The translations under genes were made by a program, and so were the position numbers. From Casuarius casuarius (lineage: Eukaryota > Chordata > Aves > Casuariiformes > Casuariidae), in assembly GCA_003342895.1 (NCBI GenBank), contig PTFA01000314.1, positions 558,001-622,000 of the forward strand: a stretch of DNA of 64,000 nucleotides. Reading direction: 5' to 3'. Position 1 is the first letter of the stretch. The number at the start of each line of letters is the position of its first letter. Below, piece after piece: positions 1 through 12,200 of the stretch. The notes under the pieces were generated by a model that saw only the letters and a program-made list of their open reading frames with translations, did not search any database and had not been told where the DNA came from.

Positions 1-1904
1 GGGTGTCCTGGAAGAGCAGCAGTTCACCTGTGTCACTAGTTCTGCCCTCTTCCTGGCCTCTTTTGGGTGTCCTATGCCCTGTAATGCTTGAGAGGAGCTG
101 TATCCCTGGCCTGTTCCCTGGTAGTGCCTGATGGCACTTCTGAGAAGGCTGGCGGGTTTTGTTTCTGTGGGTGGTTTTTTTTTTTCCCCTTCAGTCTCTG
201 CATTGCTGTATGAGGTACCACATCAGACTGGAGACCCTCATTTTGCAGAATGATTTCAATGTTTTCCCAAAAGAACAAGTTCATGTACCCTTTTACACAG
301 AAGCTTTTCTTTCCCTTCTGGGTTGTCTCAGACTAAAATGATCATTGTTTGCAATTGCGAGCACTACAGCCGTGGGAAACAAAAACAAGTCAAAAGCACT
401 GCTACACAGAAAGGAAACATTACATCAGGCATTGTGCTGTGCACTTGCCTTAATGAGAGGGAGGACAGCATCTCTCTTTTCTCTCATGCTGCAGATTCTG
501 AGCTTGGGAGAAGGTGGGAAAGTAAGAGTAGAAAGAGAAGAAGCACATGCAGCAGATCAATCATCAGATTTACGTGAATGCAGGCTCTGAGTCTCGTACC
601 CTGTCCAATGCTCCTCAGATCTTCCCTGCTGCCCTAGCAACTTCTCCCTGCTTCTTCCTCCCCAGCCACTGCTGCTTGTGGCACTGCCTTTCCCGTGCCT
701 GGCAGCAACCCCGCAGGGTCAGGTACAGTCATACCCAGATGAAGTTCCCTGCCAAGGGGCGCTGGTGGCGGGTGTCTGTCCTTGCTGCACCTCTGCCTGC
801 CAGCCGGCCTCGGGATGTGAGCTGAGCCTTAGAAGAGTCTCAGGGAGACAAGGAGATTTCCAGAATACACTCCCAGCTTCTGCCAGGAGGCTGCTGAGCT
901 GGAGGTGGCGTCTCGGTGTTTCCTAGCCCTTAGTGGGCTTTCTCCCATGAATGGGAGTTTGTGTCTATCTGCCTTCTTGTTCCCTCCCAGGAAGACTGCA
1001 AGTAAAGCAGTGGGGATGCTCTTGCACTCAGCGTCGGTCATGTGCAGATTCCCAGCACCTCTCAGAAATGGCTCTTAGGGGTTTTGGAGGCTTTTCTGGG
1101 AAGTGACACACTTGGGAGGCTACTACCCAAGCTTGGGACTAAATAGGGGCTCATGACAGCTGGTCCCCAGATTCCTCAGATCTACCTCTACTTTCAACTT
1201 TTCAGAGGATGATCTTGTTTTGGCTGCAGCTAGTCTCTGCTGTCCTAGAGACTGGCCTTGCTCAGCAGTGTCCCCTATTGGTAAACAAGCTGTAGACAGC
1301 CATTAAATGTGCTGTTAATGATAGAAACTAGGGCTTTTCTTTAAACTAGAGCTGTCTGTTGTTTCTTCTGGGGGAGGGAGAATTCTAAATGCTGTGGTTT
1401 ACACAGTCGTTTTAATGCTACTATTTACATCACGTAACATGCAGGGGATCAGAAATATATGCAGACTTCTTGGTATTGCTGGCCCTCGAATGTGATGGTG
1501 TTTTACAGCCCGCAGCTGGGCTGAGCTGGTGAGCTTGCCCTCGAGCTATGCTTTACTTTCCACCTGTGCCACGTGCAAATGCAAGCTGCCTGTGGCAAAG
1601 GAGTTGAGTGTGGTAGGATGGTGACCTTTCAACTGTTCCCAGAGGCAAGTCATTGCATTTCCACATGAGCTGAAACTCAAACGTATGTGGAGGGTTAAAT
1701 GTTGTTGAGTTCTGTGAAAGAGAAACATCCTTTGCTAGATCATGACATCTGGGCTGGTCAGATGAGCGCGCCCTCTTTCCATCATATGCTTGGGCAGGGT
1801 GGGGTGCTCCCCAGCTTCTGGTGATCTGTAGCTCTGAGATTTCCTGAACCAGGAGGAGTGTCTGTCTTTCTTAGCTCTAGAAGGTTTTTCCTTCTGTTAC
1901 TTCC
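1..1904. other. Non-coding stretch, no gene recognised
   Basis: Mixed-composition unique sequence, with a moderately GC-rich part at about 600-930. Short open frames overlap here in several phases, but none has a recognisable domain, and all are short enough to occur by chance. An 11-base T run lies at 175-185. I see no repeat family, RNA gene or promoter signature that I can defend. Confidence 0.6.
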
Positions 1905-2335
1905 TCTAATCCCCAGACAGATGTCAATGTCTGTGGTGTCCTGTGGCTGAGTTCCACACCTTAACTGTGCATTGTGTGAAGTTGCATCTCTTTTGGTCTG
2001 TTTTTTTAACTTAACGCTTTTTGGTTTCTTTTGATAACCTTGAGTTTTTGCACTAGAAAATGATGAGCAATCATTCCCTACTCTTTCTCCCGATACTTTT
2101 GATTTTATCGACCTCTACCATATTACATTTTCCAGGCTGGAGCCCTAATTCTGTTTAAATCTCTCCCTATGCGGAAGCCATTCTGTTCCTTTAATCATTC
2201 TTGCTGCCCTTCTCCACACCTTTCCCAAGGTCTACTCTAGCTTTTTGACATCATAGTCTAGCTCTACTTGCAGTGTTTGAGGCACCATGGATTTGTACAG
2301 CAATATTGGGATGTTTCCTGTTTCATTTTGTGGCA
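1905..2335 (-). mobile_element. CR1-superfamily LINE fragment, old, antisense to + strand
   Basis: The + strand reads like the antisense of the 3' portion of an amniote CR1 LINE. In order it shows the 'gagttccacacctta..tgtgcattgtgtgaag' block, a degenerate middle, 'tttaatcattcttgctgcccttctccacacctttccc', and 'caccatggatttgtacagcaatattgggat'. This order and spacing match the turtle/crocodile/bird CR1 pattern as I remember it. Divergence is high and no reading frame survives, so the element is an ancient, 5'-truncated, inactive copy. The subfamily cannot be named without a consensus search. The ends are approximate. Confidence 0.75.
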
Positions 2336-3544
2336 TTGTTAAACAGGGAGGACTGTGGGATTAAATAAAATTGTGCTGCTGCTTCATCTCCATCTCTTTT
2401 TTCATCCAAATTCACCTAGGGTTGGTCCTATCTACAGTTGCAGGTTTCGGTGTCCCCTGCTCCGAGCTATGTTTTCTTGCAGTCAGAATTCAGCAGTTTG
2501 GGGCTTCCCCAGTGATTGAACTGACCCACCAAGTAGATTTCTTGGAATGCTGTTGTGTATTCAGCAAAAATTTTCCAGGCTTGGAAAATGGAATTACAAA
2601 TGATTCCTTACAGATTTCTGGCAAAATTGGCTGACTCTGGTACTTGGGACTTACAGCCAGACCCCACAGATCTTAGGGTACCTGCGGGGTAGCAGCTTTC
2701 TTCCAGTCCCATGGCTATCGCTTGATGGAAAAATCATTAGAACAGCAAATATCAGACTTGAAGTCCTCATTTTGCAGCCAGCTTTCCTAAGCTGGGAGAT
2801 TGGGGTCTGCCTCGGAGGTAGCAAGTGGCATTTGGCTGAAGAAGCTGTTGTAGGAGCCTCTTCATCCTAGACTGTCTCCTTCATCCCGGGACCAAAATTG
2901 GCACCTCTAGGTGGTCACTCTGAGTAGTATATAAATCCTACGCAAGGTGAAAGTGCTTAGGATGCTCTCTGACTTTAAGTCAAATGCAAAGCCAGATGCC
3001 ATGGATCCTTCCCACATGTCTCTCTGCCTGAACTCTTCATGTGTAAAAACAGGACAAGCAGCAGTCTCCTACTACACCAGTGTCCTGAGTGGGCAAATAA
3101 GCTCGTAACTGTGAGAGCAGCTGTACAAGTACATGAGGCAGAACTATGATCTGTTCTGCCACTTTCTGTCTGACCCTGCTCTAAGCAGAAGCATTTGCCC
3201 AGAAGCCAGGAAGAAGGATATGTCTGAAAGTCTGCTCTGCGCCTTCCAAGCTTGCCGCCCAGCAGTGACATAAATTTCCTTAAAGGCAAATTCCTATCTT
3301 CCCTCACACCCCTCCACCTTCAGCTTAAAATCATCTTTGCCAGTCATGTTTCAGAGCTGCTACGCTTCATGCTGAAGAGCTGCATAGAGAAGGGACAGGA
3401 TCAGACAGCATACTACACTTCTGGTTTGTCAACTGTCTCAAGGCTGTCTGCAGAAATTAGTGTAATATCATAACTTGTCTGTATATGTGTATAGCATTAC
3501 ATCTCACAAAACAATAAATTGCATTTGTGTTGTGATATGAAGCT

Positions 3545-3730
3545 GCTAGCAATGCCTATGTTAATTTTCCACGGCTTATTAAGAAAATCATAACAATGCA
3601 CGCTATTTATGCAGGATGTATTCAGAGATTTATCTCCCCAGTAATGTATTAAATTAGAATGGTGACATTAGAGACATAGATTAATGTATTAGCATTTCTA
3701 CTGTAGCTTAGAGTCAGGATTATATCACAA
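3545..3730. promoter_or_regulatory. Possible conserved non-coding element (AT-rich)
   Basis: This is an AT-rich, non-repetitive block with several TTAAT/ATTAA cores (for example around 3560, 3650 and 3680) and little simple sequence. That texture is typical of vertebrate developmental enhancers. The call rests only on composition and homeodomain-like cores, and no conservation could be measured. Confidence 0.2.
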
Positions 3731-4526
3731 AAGGAATTAGTTTGGCGGTCTCTTCACAGATCCATTTTCGGTGCTGTCCTTCACTGGTTCATTGTCAATC
3801 ACAATCACAGGGATAGATTCATGTTTGTGTCACTTTTTCTTCTCGTTATGCTCTTTGCTATAAAAAATGAGACGCCAAGAATTCTAAAGCTTAGTAGAGT
3901 CTGTAAAAGTAATTTGTTCTACTACTTTAATCTGTGTTTACAGGAGTTGGATTGGCCAATAGTTCCTGTTTTTTTCACGTCTGTCGCAACAATCCAGACA
4001 GTCGCGTTATAGAGGTTTGCAAAGGTCACAGCCTCCGACTGCGGCTGTCTTTCATAGCATACATGTGAGAGAACAAAAACCTTATTTTTGGAACAAAGAT
4101 TAAAGCAAATTGCCTATCATATCTGAATACTTATAGAACCTGTGATTTCAATAACTGGATAAATAAATTTAACTTTTAAAGAGAAGTTTACACTATCCAG
4201 GAGATAGTGTCCCCAGTTTTGCAAAATGGAGTTGGAAGGAACTTGCCTCGTGTGCCTTTTGAACTAGTTGCAAGATATGCTGCTGTGTAAATATTTCAAG
4301 GTCTCCTCTTCTTCCATTTGTTGCTAGCAAACCAGGAGGCATTTCACACAGCATTAGTCCCCATACAGTTTTGCAGTTTTGATGAAAGAAGTAATGTGTT
4401 GACAGAGGTCTTTGGAGCGTACTACATGAGCCCAGTTTCTGGGTGGAGTTTTCGGTTGTCATGGCATATGTCAGGACTGCAAATGAAATTAGAGATGAGG
4501 ACCTCCTACCAGAAACTTTGAGGGAT

Positions 4527-4540
4527 ATGCATGCATGCAT
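4527..4540. repeat. Short (ATGC)n self-complementary tract
   Basis: ATGCATGCATGCAT is a perfect 14-bp palindrome of alternating purine and pyrimidine. It is too short to count as an expanded microsatellite. Confidence 0.8.
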
Positions 4541-7000
4541 TCCCTCTTCAGTCTCTCTTCTGAGTATAGACAGCATCCTCCAAAAGTTAGTCTGAGATCA
4601 GAGGCAGTGCTACAGCTGCCATTTGGTTGTCATGTGGGTAAAAATTTTTGTTTGTTATTTTTGCAGGACAAACTGGAATTGCTCATTTTCAACACTGAAG
4701 CCATGGTTGTCAGAGAATTGGCTTTTCATTAGTACCAGATGAACCCTGAGAAAGTGTTTGTCTACTTATCTCTTAGCTCTCACCAAAGAGACTTGAGCAA
4801 GTCTGGTGGGCTCAACAGAGAGCCAGGAAACTATTCTAGGATCCTCCAGTAACTGCATATGTATCTGTGGTCTTTCCTGTCATTTTCTGGATGCCTTAGC
4901 TGTCCTGAATGTAAAAATATTGAGGCAATGATAGTCTTTGCAGTGTTTACCCTGTACTGATAGCAGTGATGCCTAGCTGACATCCACAGGGCGCCCCAGC
5001 AAAAATAATGTGAATTTATATGAGATTACATCTTTCCCTGTTTTTTTTTCTCCTTCATGTAATAAAATGCTGCCCATGTGAAAGGATCTGATGGGAGTGA
5101 GAGATGAACAATTTGACTTTAAAGCTGTATGGCATTTTTTGAATTCTGTAATTTCAATGCAATTTTTAATTTTTAAATTACAGGAGAATGAATGAATATA
5201 GAAGACATGATTATGGTATTTCTTACCTCCATACATTTTCCAATAATCTCCTACTAAACTGGACTAATCCTATGGAAAAATTCAGAATCCCTTTTTCAAA
5301 AGTGGAAATATCTGCTAGGAGAAGGTTCTCAATCATCTAGTATATTATGTCATAATACACTTAATATTCCAGTGATGATTAAGCCACTGAAAACTTCTGC
5401 TTCCAGTAGAATTCTGTAAGAATGTGAACAATTAGTAATTAGTGCATATTATTGTATGTTCTGAAAAGACTAGTATATGCCTTAGATGTCAAGACAACTG
5501 GAGCTCCTTTCTTCTCTTTTTTTCTTAAGGAAAACAGTTAGTTAAAAATGTTAATCTCCAATTGACATTATTCAGATGTGAATGTACATGTGCAGAATGT
5601 TCATGTCTTTATAATTTCAGCATCTGTCACTTCTAAAACAGCCATTTAAAAAAAAATCAAGAAAAAATCCCCCAACAACTCGCAATTTCCTGGAATTTTT
5701 CCATCTTGCAGAGATGCCAGCCTCATTTCCATAGTAATGCAGTTTAGAGGTTTCAAAATAACAAAGCAAAGAGCAAGTTGTGTTTTTGCTCATGCTAGCT
5801 CCTGTTTCTGGGGCTCAGTGAAGCCAGTTACTGCACCATATGCTTCATCTCCTGTAACAAATACATAAACTTCTTCCTGACGAGGTTGTCAAGTGTGTGC
5901 TGCTACTGCAGTCTGGCCAGTCGAGTGAGACATGTATGCCACTTGCATGGTGGCAAGCTGGCCTCAGAGCAAGCAGAAATAGCAGCAGGATTCATAAGTG
6001 TCAAAAGATGCTGTTTTGTGCAGTTTAGAGCTGCGGGCTCAATTTCCCTGAGCTCTCTGCTGTTGCAGTGCTCATGAAGGGCTCAGGGGCTTGTCTGGGT
6101 CATACTTGTGGTGGATCATCACCGACCACACCCGAGGAGGTGCAGAAAAGGAAATGCAACATTCAGAAAGCTTGCCAGGTACCAGGAACTTTGGAAAGAG
6201 GGATACACCATTGCTGCCATAAATTTTGGAGGTGCTGGAGACTTCTACCTGGGGACAGGTATTTAGATCTTTCCTGTTGCGCTGCAATTTTCAATCTTTG
6301 CTCTTGCTCTTGGCTGAGTCATTCGAAAAGTTAGAGAAAAAAATTATCCAACCATTTCTAGGAGAAAGGCTAAGGAAAGTTGGTAATCTATATTATTTTT
6401 TTCCCCTTCTTTCCCCACTGTTGCTGAGCCCAACTATATTAGGGAAATTTTCATTTAAAAATATTTTTGAGATAATCTCTAATTCTTATTTATGTGCCTG
6501 TCCTTTCATCTCTCTTTAGCAAGGTGAAAAGGCCTTAAGGTGAGCATAAATGTTACTTTCAGTCATTCTGGATATTTTTCACAGTAAGTAGTGCCAAACT
6601 ATTACTTGGTGTCTATTTTTGGCTAAGCTGTAGCCAGTTATGGTGATAGGTGCATTTGAGTAGAAGCCAGATGCTTGTTCATCCAAAGCAAGCTGAGAGC
6701 ACTGCTGACTGCAAGAGCTATTAGACTTGTTCACAGGATCACAGGTTAATTCATAGGTTCATGGGATAATTTCTTCTCATGTTTGTACGTAATCAGACAA
6801 CTTTCAAAGTTGGTGCCTGTGGCTGACCCTGTGCTCGGATGTGCTGGGGCAGATTGGGCTGCCTTCTGCTGTCCTGTGATGCTGCCAAGTGACCACCTGG
6901 GACAGTGCAAGGATCTTGCCTAGGCACAGCAGAGCTGTGCCCTTTCACTGTAGCTGGATGAGATTACAACCATAAGCCAAGCAGTACCTTTTGATTTTTC

Positions 7001-7025
7001 ATATATATATATATATTTTTTTTTT
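7001..7025. repeat. (AT)8 microsatellite followed by T10
   Basis: Eight AT dinucleotides run directly into ten T residues. This is simple low-complexity sequence, likely variable in length between individuals. Confidence 0.95.
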
Positions 7026-8548
7026 CTTTCACTTGCTTTCTCTGTTTGTCATGAAAAATACATGACTCCAGTCCCATATGCCTCAGTGTGTTGAAACATA
7101 CAATCAAGACATTCTCTTGCAACACTTGTCATCCTTACATCTCCATAAATTACTGCTGGTTTCAACACATCTATTTTGGTGAAATTTCTTGGACTTTTCA
7201 AAGTACACGCTTGACTGGAGTTGGTTTGCAATTTAAGTGGTACTTAAATATTGGTAGACTAGTGTGGGTTTACTTAGTGTGTGTGAAATGATTATTAAGA
7301 CGAAACATCAAGCAGCTCTTGTTTCAGGCAGTCGGTGCTTCCTGCTGAGGGTTTATCTGCTCCACGTGGATTCAAGTGTGTGTTTTATTTCTTTTGTGTC
7401 TGAGAAGTTTGGTAATCAAAAACGCTGATTCATCTTTGGCTTTATTTTTCCTAACGCTCAGGGAAGACTTCTGGTTCAATGTAAATGTGATTTTTACCGT
7501 GACTAGAGAGAACCATGGCAAATTCTGGGTTGATTTATCTGTGTGTTGGATAGTGCTGGTAAAAGGAGTAAACCTGGATTTACAGCTTTAAAACTTTGAT
7601 TTTTGGGTGCCTGACTCAGCACACCATAGAGCAGCCTAATCTTTACCGTGGGTGTTGAGCCTCAAAGTGGGAGCCTCAGATTTGGGCACTTTGGGTCATT
7701 GTTCATATTTGAGGATGCTGCATTGCCAATGAATTATCACATTTCAGCACTTCACAGTTGTCAGAGAATTTGCTGAGAGTGCACTTCTGTGCCGTGGTAC
7801 TTCAGCATGGTCACATACCCAAGGCTTAAAAGAAAAAAGAAATCTAAAGGCCTACAAGCTGTGCATTCTGATGGACTAACAGATAGTATTTTCAGCTTCT
7901 GAAACATTCAGAAGTTAGCATGCCAGCTGAACTTGATACATACAAAAGGACCAAGAAAGAGTTTAAACAGGAAGCAGTTTGGCCTATATTCTATATGAAC
8001 TAGGAACTGGCTTTTGAAATTCAGCATCAACCAGAGGTGATTATTTTTATTACTTTGAGTCGAACCTCCTTGCAGGTAGAGAATCAGTAATGCTGTTGAC
8101 CCCACAGAGGGTCAAAAATGATAGAGCATAGTAGGTTGAGCTGTAATCTGTTTTTTCTTTCCTGCCCAGAAGTAGATTGAGCTTGAGATCAAATGCTTAA
8201 TGAACCACCAGTCTGATCCCACCAAGCAATTTCTGAGGTCCTTTCCGGATGTAACATTTCGTACTCTATTGCGGCACTTAGTAATGGCTTGAATGCAATT
8301 TGTATTTGGGTCAGTTGGGGTGTTTCCAGAGGTGGTTTTGTTCATTTCTGTGTACTGAAAAAGCTGGTACAACAGACAAAGATTGTATCAGCAGGACAAA
8401 AGCCTGTGGAAGAAACCTGGATCATTACAGGACTGATTCCAGAAATACCAGATCCAGTCATCCAAAACTCATGAGTCAGAGTACTCCAAAAATCCAAGAA
8501 AACTTAGCAATTCAAACGTAGTGACTTGGAGTGCCTTTTTTTCTCCTC
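7026..8548. other. Non-coding stretch, no gene recognised
   Basis: Unique sequence between the AT microsatellite and the solo LTR. The short open frames are chance-level, and no repeat family or RNA gene was recognised. Confidence 0.6.
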
Positions 8549-8616
8549 TGTGTTGGTAGGTGACGTGGATGAGTGGAGTAATGCACTTCACTCGTAAGAG
8601 AGAAGCAACATCATGT

Positions 8617-8622
8617 TTTATT
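8617..8622 (-). terminator. LTR polyadenylation signal AATAAA
   Basis: TTTATT on the + strand gives a canonical AATAAA on the minus strand, placed about 70 bp before the LTR 3' end, where the R region of a retroviral LTR would end. This supports both the orientation and the LTR call. Confidence 0.6.
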
Positions 8623-8842
8623 GCGGTAAGATAGTGACTTAACAAAGTGCAATCATAAATAAGACGATGATTTAATGAGGTTCGATGGCAAGGTTCACTC
8701 AGTTTACTGCGTGGAGGACAGGGTCAGCTGAAAGCATCAGGGAGATGCTCCTGTTCAGTCACGAGGTTCAGAAAGGACCCCCTTGCTTTCCAAACTCCTC
8801 CTCAGAGGAGCCTGGGTGTGGCTGGATCCAATCCTAGTCCCA

Positions 8843-8931
8843 GACTTGGTCAACAGTTTATGTCTAAGGGATTACATGTAAAGTATGCAGAGGAGACTTG
8901 GCCAACAGTTTATGTCTAAGGGATTATGTGC
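8843..8931 (-). repeat. 52-bp tandem duplication inside the LTR
   Basis: Two near-identical segments containing 'caacagtttatgtctaaggg' start at 8844 and 8896, a period of 52 bp. They differ at a few positions. The duplication is internal to the solo LTR and may be specific to this copy or define a subfamily. Confidence 0.85.
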
Positions 8932-9136
8932 ACAATCAATCAGAGATAATACTTAGCAAAGTTTTGCAAAATTTGCAAAGTTTCAGCACACTATTAATCA
9001 CTTACCGAGGATCTGTCACGGGTAAGGAATCTCTCAACCTTGAGGAATAACCTTGAGAGGCATCTCTGCTCAAGAGGAGTTTCCGCAGTGCAGCCTGCTG
9101 CCATGCAGGAGAGCTAAATGAGCTCTGGACTGCCCT

Positions 9137-9145
9137 CTATTTATG
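9137..9145 (-). promoter_or_regulatory. TATA-like box of the solo LTR
   Basis: The minus strand reads CATAAATAG here, about 150 bp from the LTR 5' end and about 520 bp upstream of the AATAAA signal. This matches the expected U3 promoter position. Whether it is active is unknown. Confidence 0.45.
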
Positions 9146-9291
9146 GGGGGGAGATGATTGACTCATAGTCATATTTGCATGCTGGATGGGCCTTAGTTGG
9201 CATATGCTCAATTAGCCCCTGCCTATGTGCTGTTTACGGGCAGGTCAGGTTGAGGGGGAGAGAGCACATGGAGGGGGGAAGGAGCACACCA

Positions 9292-12200
9292 TCAGAGTAG
9301 GCCACCATTTAGAAATTTTGCAGTGAAAATAAAAAGAACCATCATCTTCTTTTTGAAATGAGAGTTTCACAAAACATCATGTGACTTCAGGAGCTGAAGT
9401 GTTAATGAAGGTGTGAAAAATAATTGAGAAACACTATCAGAAGTCTGGGAGAAAAAGAGTCTTGGGAAAAGAAAGTGTTCTTTACATCACAAACACCTCA
9501 GTGCTCAAAAAAGCTGCCTCCTTTGACCTCCATTTCCCACAAATACCACATTTTTATTGTGGAAAGTGAGGAAAGCAATGTGGCAGGCCCGAATCACAAG
9601 AACATTTGGATTAAGTTTCTCTTTAGTAAATGTACTTAACAATTAAAATGATTTGGTTCTATTCTAGGCCTACGAGCTCTGGCTTATATAAAAAGGTTTG
9701 GAAATTGGGGCATTTGGCATGTTTTGTTTAGAGAGCAATTGGAGTGCCTTTGTGTTGAGCAGAATGGTTTTCTTTTGTCTAGCATGTTGCAGAACTCCCT
9801 CCTGTTCTTCATGCAGAAGTGCAGCAGGATTCTTGTTTGTCAGTGATGAGAAGCATTATCTGTTCATTAAATAAGGCTCCAAAAGGCTGAGAGTGAGATA
9901 AAGATAGGTGCGTATTATAGGAGCTTCTCTGAGTGTCTGTCTTTAAGAATTTAAATAGCCCGATCAGTCTAATTAAAGCTAGTTACATTTCTAGATATTT
10001 TGCTGTGTCAGGGCAAAGACAGCACTGTGTGTGAGAAGAGACATACAAAGGCACTACTTTCAGGGAACACACGTCTATGTATAGTGCAACATAAGCACAT
10101 TTCCTCTTGAATATTGTTACTTGCAATAGCCTGTCGAGCTCCACAGCTTTTGGTAACTTGCAAACATCAGACAATAATATCAGTTCGTAGGAACTGGGGG
10201 GCTAGAAGGAAGACTTATCATAAGTAAGGCAGGACGGGGAAGCAAAGTCAATTCATTGACTCTGACTCTGTATATGTGATGTTCGGGATGTGAAGTTGTT
10301 GCCCGTTTGAACACTTGGATGTTGTAAGATCATAAAAACTTCATGCTCAGAATTTATTTATGCTGGATTTCTAATACAGCAATCTGCAGATTACACAAGT
10401 CACATATGCAGAGGTTTGTATCCCTGATGAGACTTTAGAAGAACTCAGATAATGTCAGGGCTCTCATGTGTCTTGTGCACATGGAGTGTGATTACAAGTA
10501 AAGACAAGGATGGTAAAGTTTATATCTAAAGTAGTGAATTTGTAGCAGCAAGGAGAGGACTCCATGCTAAATACTTGCGCTTGGCAGCCGCAAGATACAT
10601 GCAGAGTTTACCATGCCTAAGGGACCTATGAGCGTAATGTCTATTTTTCAGGTCTCAGCAGTGCCTGATGCTCATCTGCAGCTTAACCTTATTGTTAAAA
10701 TTAAAAAAAAACATTTTGGGCTACTGGTTCTGACCTTTTGAGTTGGCATGACTAAAAACCAGGTTAATGAAATGTGTTGCTCAATTAGTAAGCTGGGAAA
10801 CAACTTGTCTGCTGCTCAGAAAAAGAGTAAATGCCACAGAGATTTATGCAGACCCTGGTGTAACTCTAGCATCGTGAGAATCCTCTGTATGTAAGACACT
10901 GAATTTTTGTGGTGAAAAAATGTACTACTTAGCTTTAGTGAAACTCACAGACTCTGATGTGTAAGATAGCTCTAGTAATAATGATTGTGACTTGCTTGCT
11001 AAAAGACATAGTCTATTTAGTGTTCTTCCCTTCAGCATGTGCCAGCTTTGAAACCATAATCCTTAAGTGAAATCAGGAAAACTGTGTTTGATGCAGCAGA
11101 TTGGAGAACAGCATAAATCCTACAGTAGAAAGTACTCGGACATGTGTCAGGCTGGGCACTAGCCATCCAGCCACCGAGGAGCACCCAAGAGAGTTGCCTG
11201 TTAATGGAAACACCTTGTAACTGGCTCTGAACAGATAAGACGTGCAAGTGTTTGTACTTCAAGAACCCAAATTCTTGCCAGCAGTGAATTTCAAGCTCAA
11301 AATATTCATTTAAAGTGGGTAGGAAATTGGTTAGGCACTTCAAAGTCAGTAATCTACAAAGGAAACTATTTGTTGTTAAAACTAATCATTAATTGTTGGA
11401 TTATTTCTCCTGCGGTTCTGTGGTAGAGACACAGGAAATGGCTCAGCAGCCACACGAGGAGCTGGGTGCTGCTCTAGCAGGAGTTGCCTCCCACACGGTT
11501 CACAGTCTGTGTCAGTAAAGCAGTTCCAAAACACCAGTGTGCACCTTGTGCTTTGCCACGTACACACCTCAACAGCACCGTGCAAATTGTGCACAGTTAT
11601 TCTCAGTGAGCTGTTTGTGATCAATGTATGAGCTAAGACCTTTGTTGCTGTTGATGGTGATTGTGCTGAAATCTAGTTAGGGAACCTTTTCAAGTAACAA
11701 AAGCTTGCAGGAGTCTCTGAAAAGAGAAGAAAGGCAACACAACAATTTATTGATTATAGACTTTTGGCGAAGACTGCTGGCTCGTAGTATTCTGAACCAG
11801 TTAGTGGTCCAGATGCTGAAAATTATGACAAACTGCTGGTTTCCTATCAGGTGATCCTTATAGATGTCTACCTTATTCTCCTCCATTGGTCTCTATCCAT
11901 GGTGCAGCGTGGGCCCGTTTTGGTCCTATTAGCAATACATCACCAAAATGAGCTTTCTCTCAAAATCAGACATGGCAGTGCAGGTGGATGTAAGGTGGTA
12001 GCTTGATTGCTGGAAGCATTTCTGCATCACTATCAGCAGCCCTGTGTTACTTTGGGGGGTTTTGGTAGGTTTTGGGGTGATTTTTTTTTTCCCCACTGTT
12101 TGTCTGAGCCTTCAGCAGCAAAGGATTGAGATTGTATTAGTACATTTTCTCCCAGGAAAGATAAGCCTTGGCCCCAGCAAACTGTGGCATTGGAGTGTAA

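Larger units (their letters stand above)
2336..7000. other. Non-coding stretch, no gene recognised
   Basis: Unique, generally AT-leaning sequence. It contains the conserved-looking block at about 3545-3730 and the alternating (ATGC) palindrome at 4527-4540, both listed separately. The open frames are short and unrelated to any protein I know. No tRNA, rRNA or snRNA pattern was seen. Confidence 0.6.
8549..9291 (-). mobile_element. Solo LTR of an endogenous retrovirus, avian ERV-L-like
   Basis: Read on the minus strand, this roughly 740-bp unit has LTR architecture. It starts with TG at about 9291 and has a TATA-like box about 150 bp in. A long transcribed stretch carries wording I recognise from avian ERV-L LTRs ('gagctcatttagctctcctgcatggcagcaggctgcactgcgg' and the 'cttagacataaactgttg' block). 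An AATAAA signal lies about 70 bp before the CA end near 8550. No gag, pol or env sequence lies on either side, so this is a solo LTR left by recombination between paired LTRs. Clear target-site duplications are not visible at either boundary, so the ends may be off by a few bases. The family assignment comes from memory of the consensus. Confidence 0.8.

Noticed and set aside
4228..4245. 'gttggaaggaac', reminiscent of the CR1 'gggttggaagggacc' end
   Set aside because: No adjacent 'atcatagaatcatagaat' repeat and no further CR1 wording on either side.
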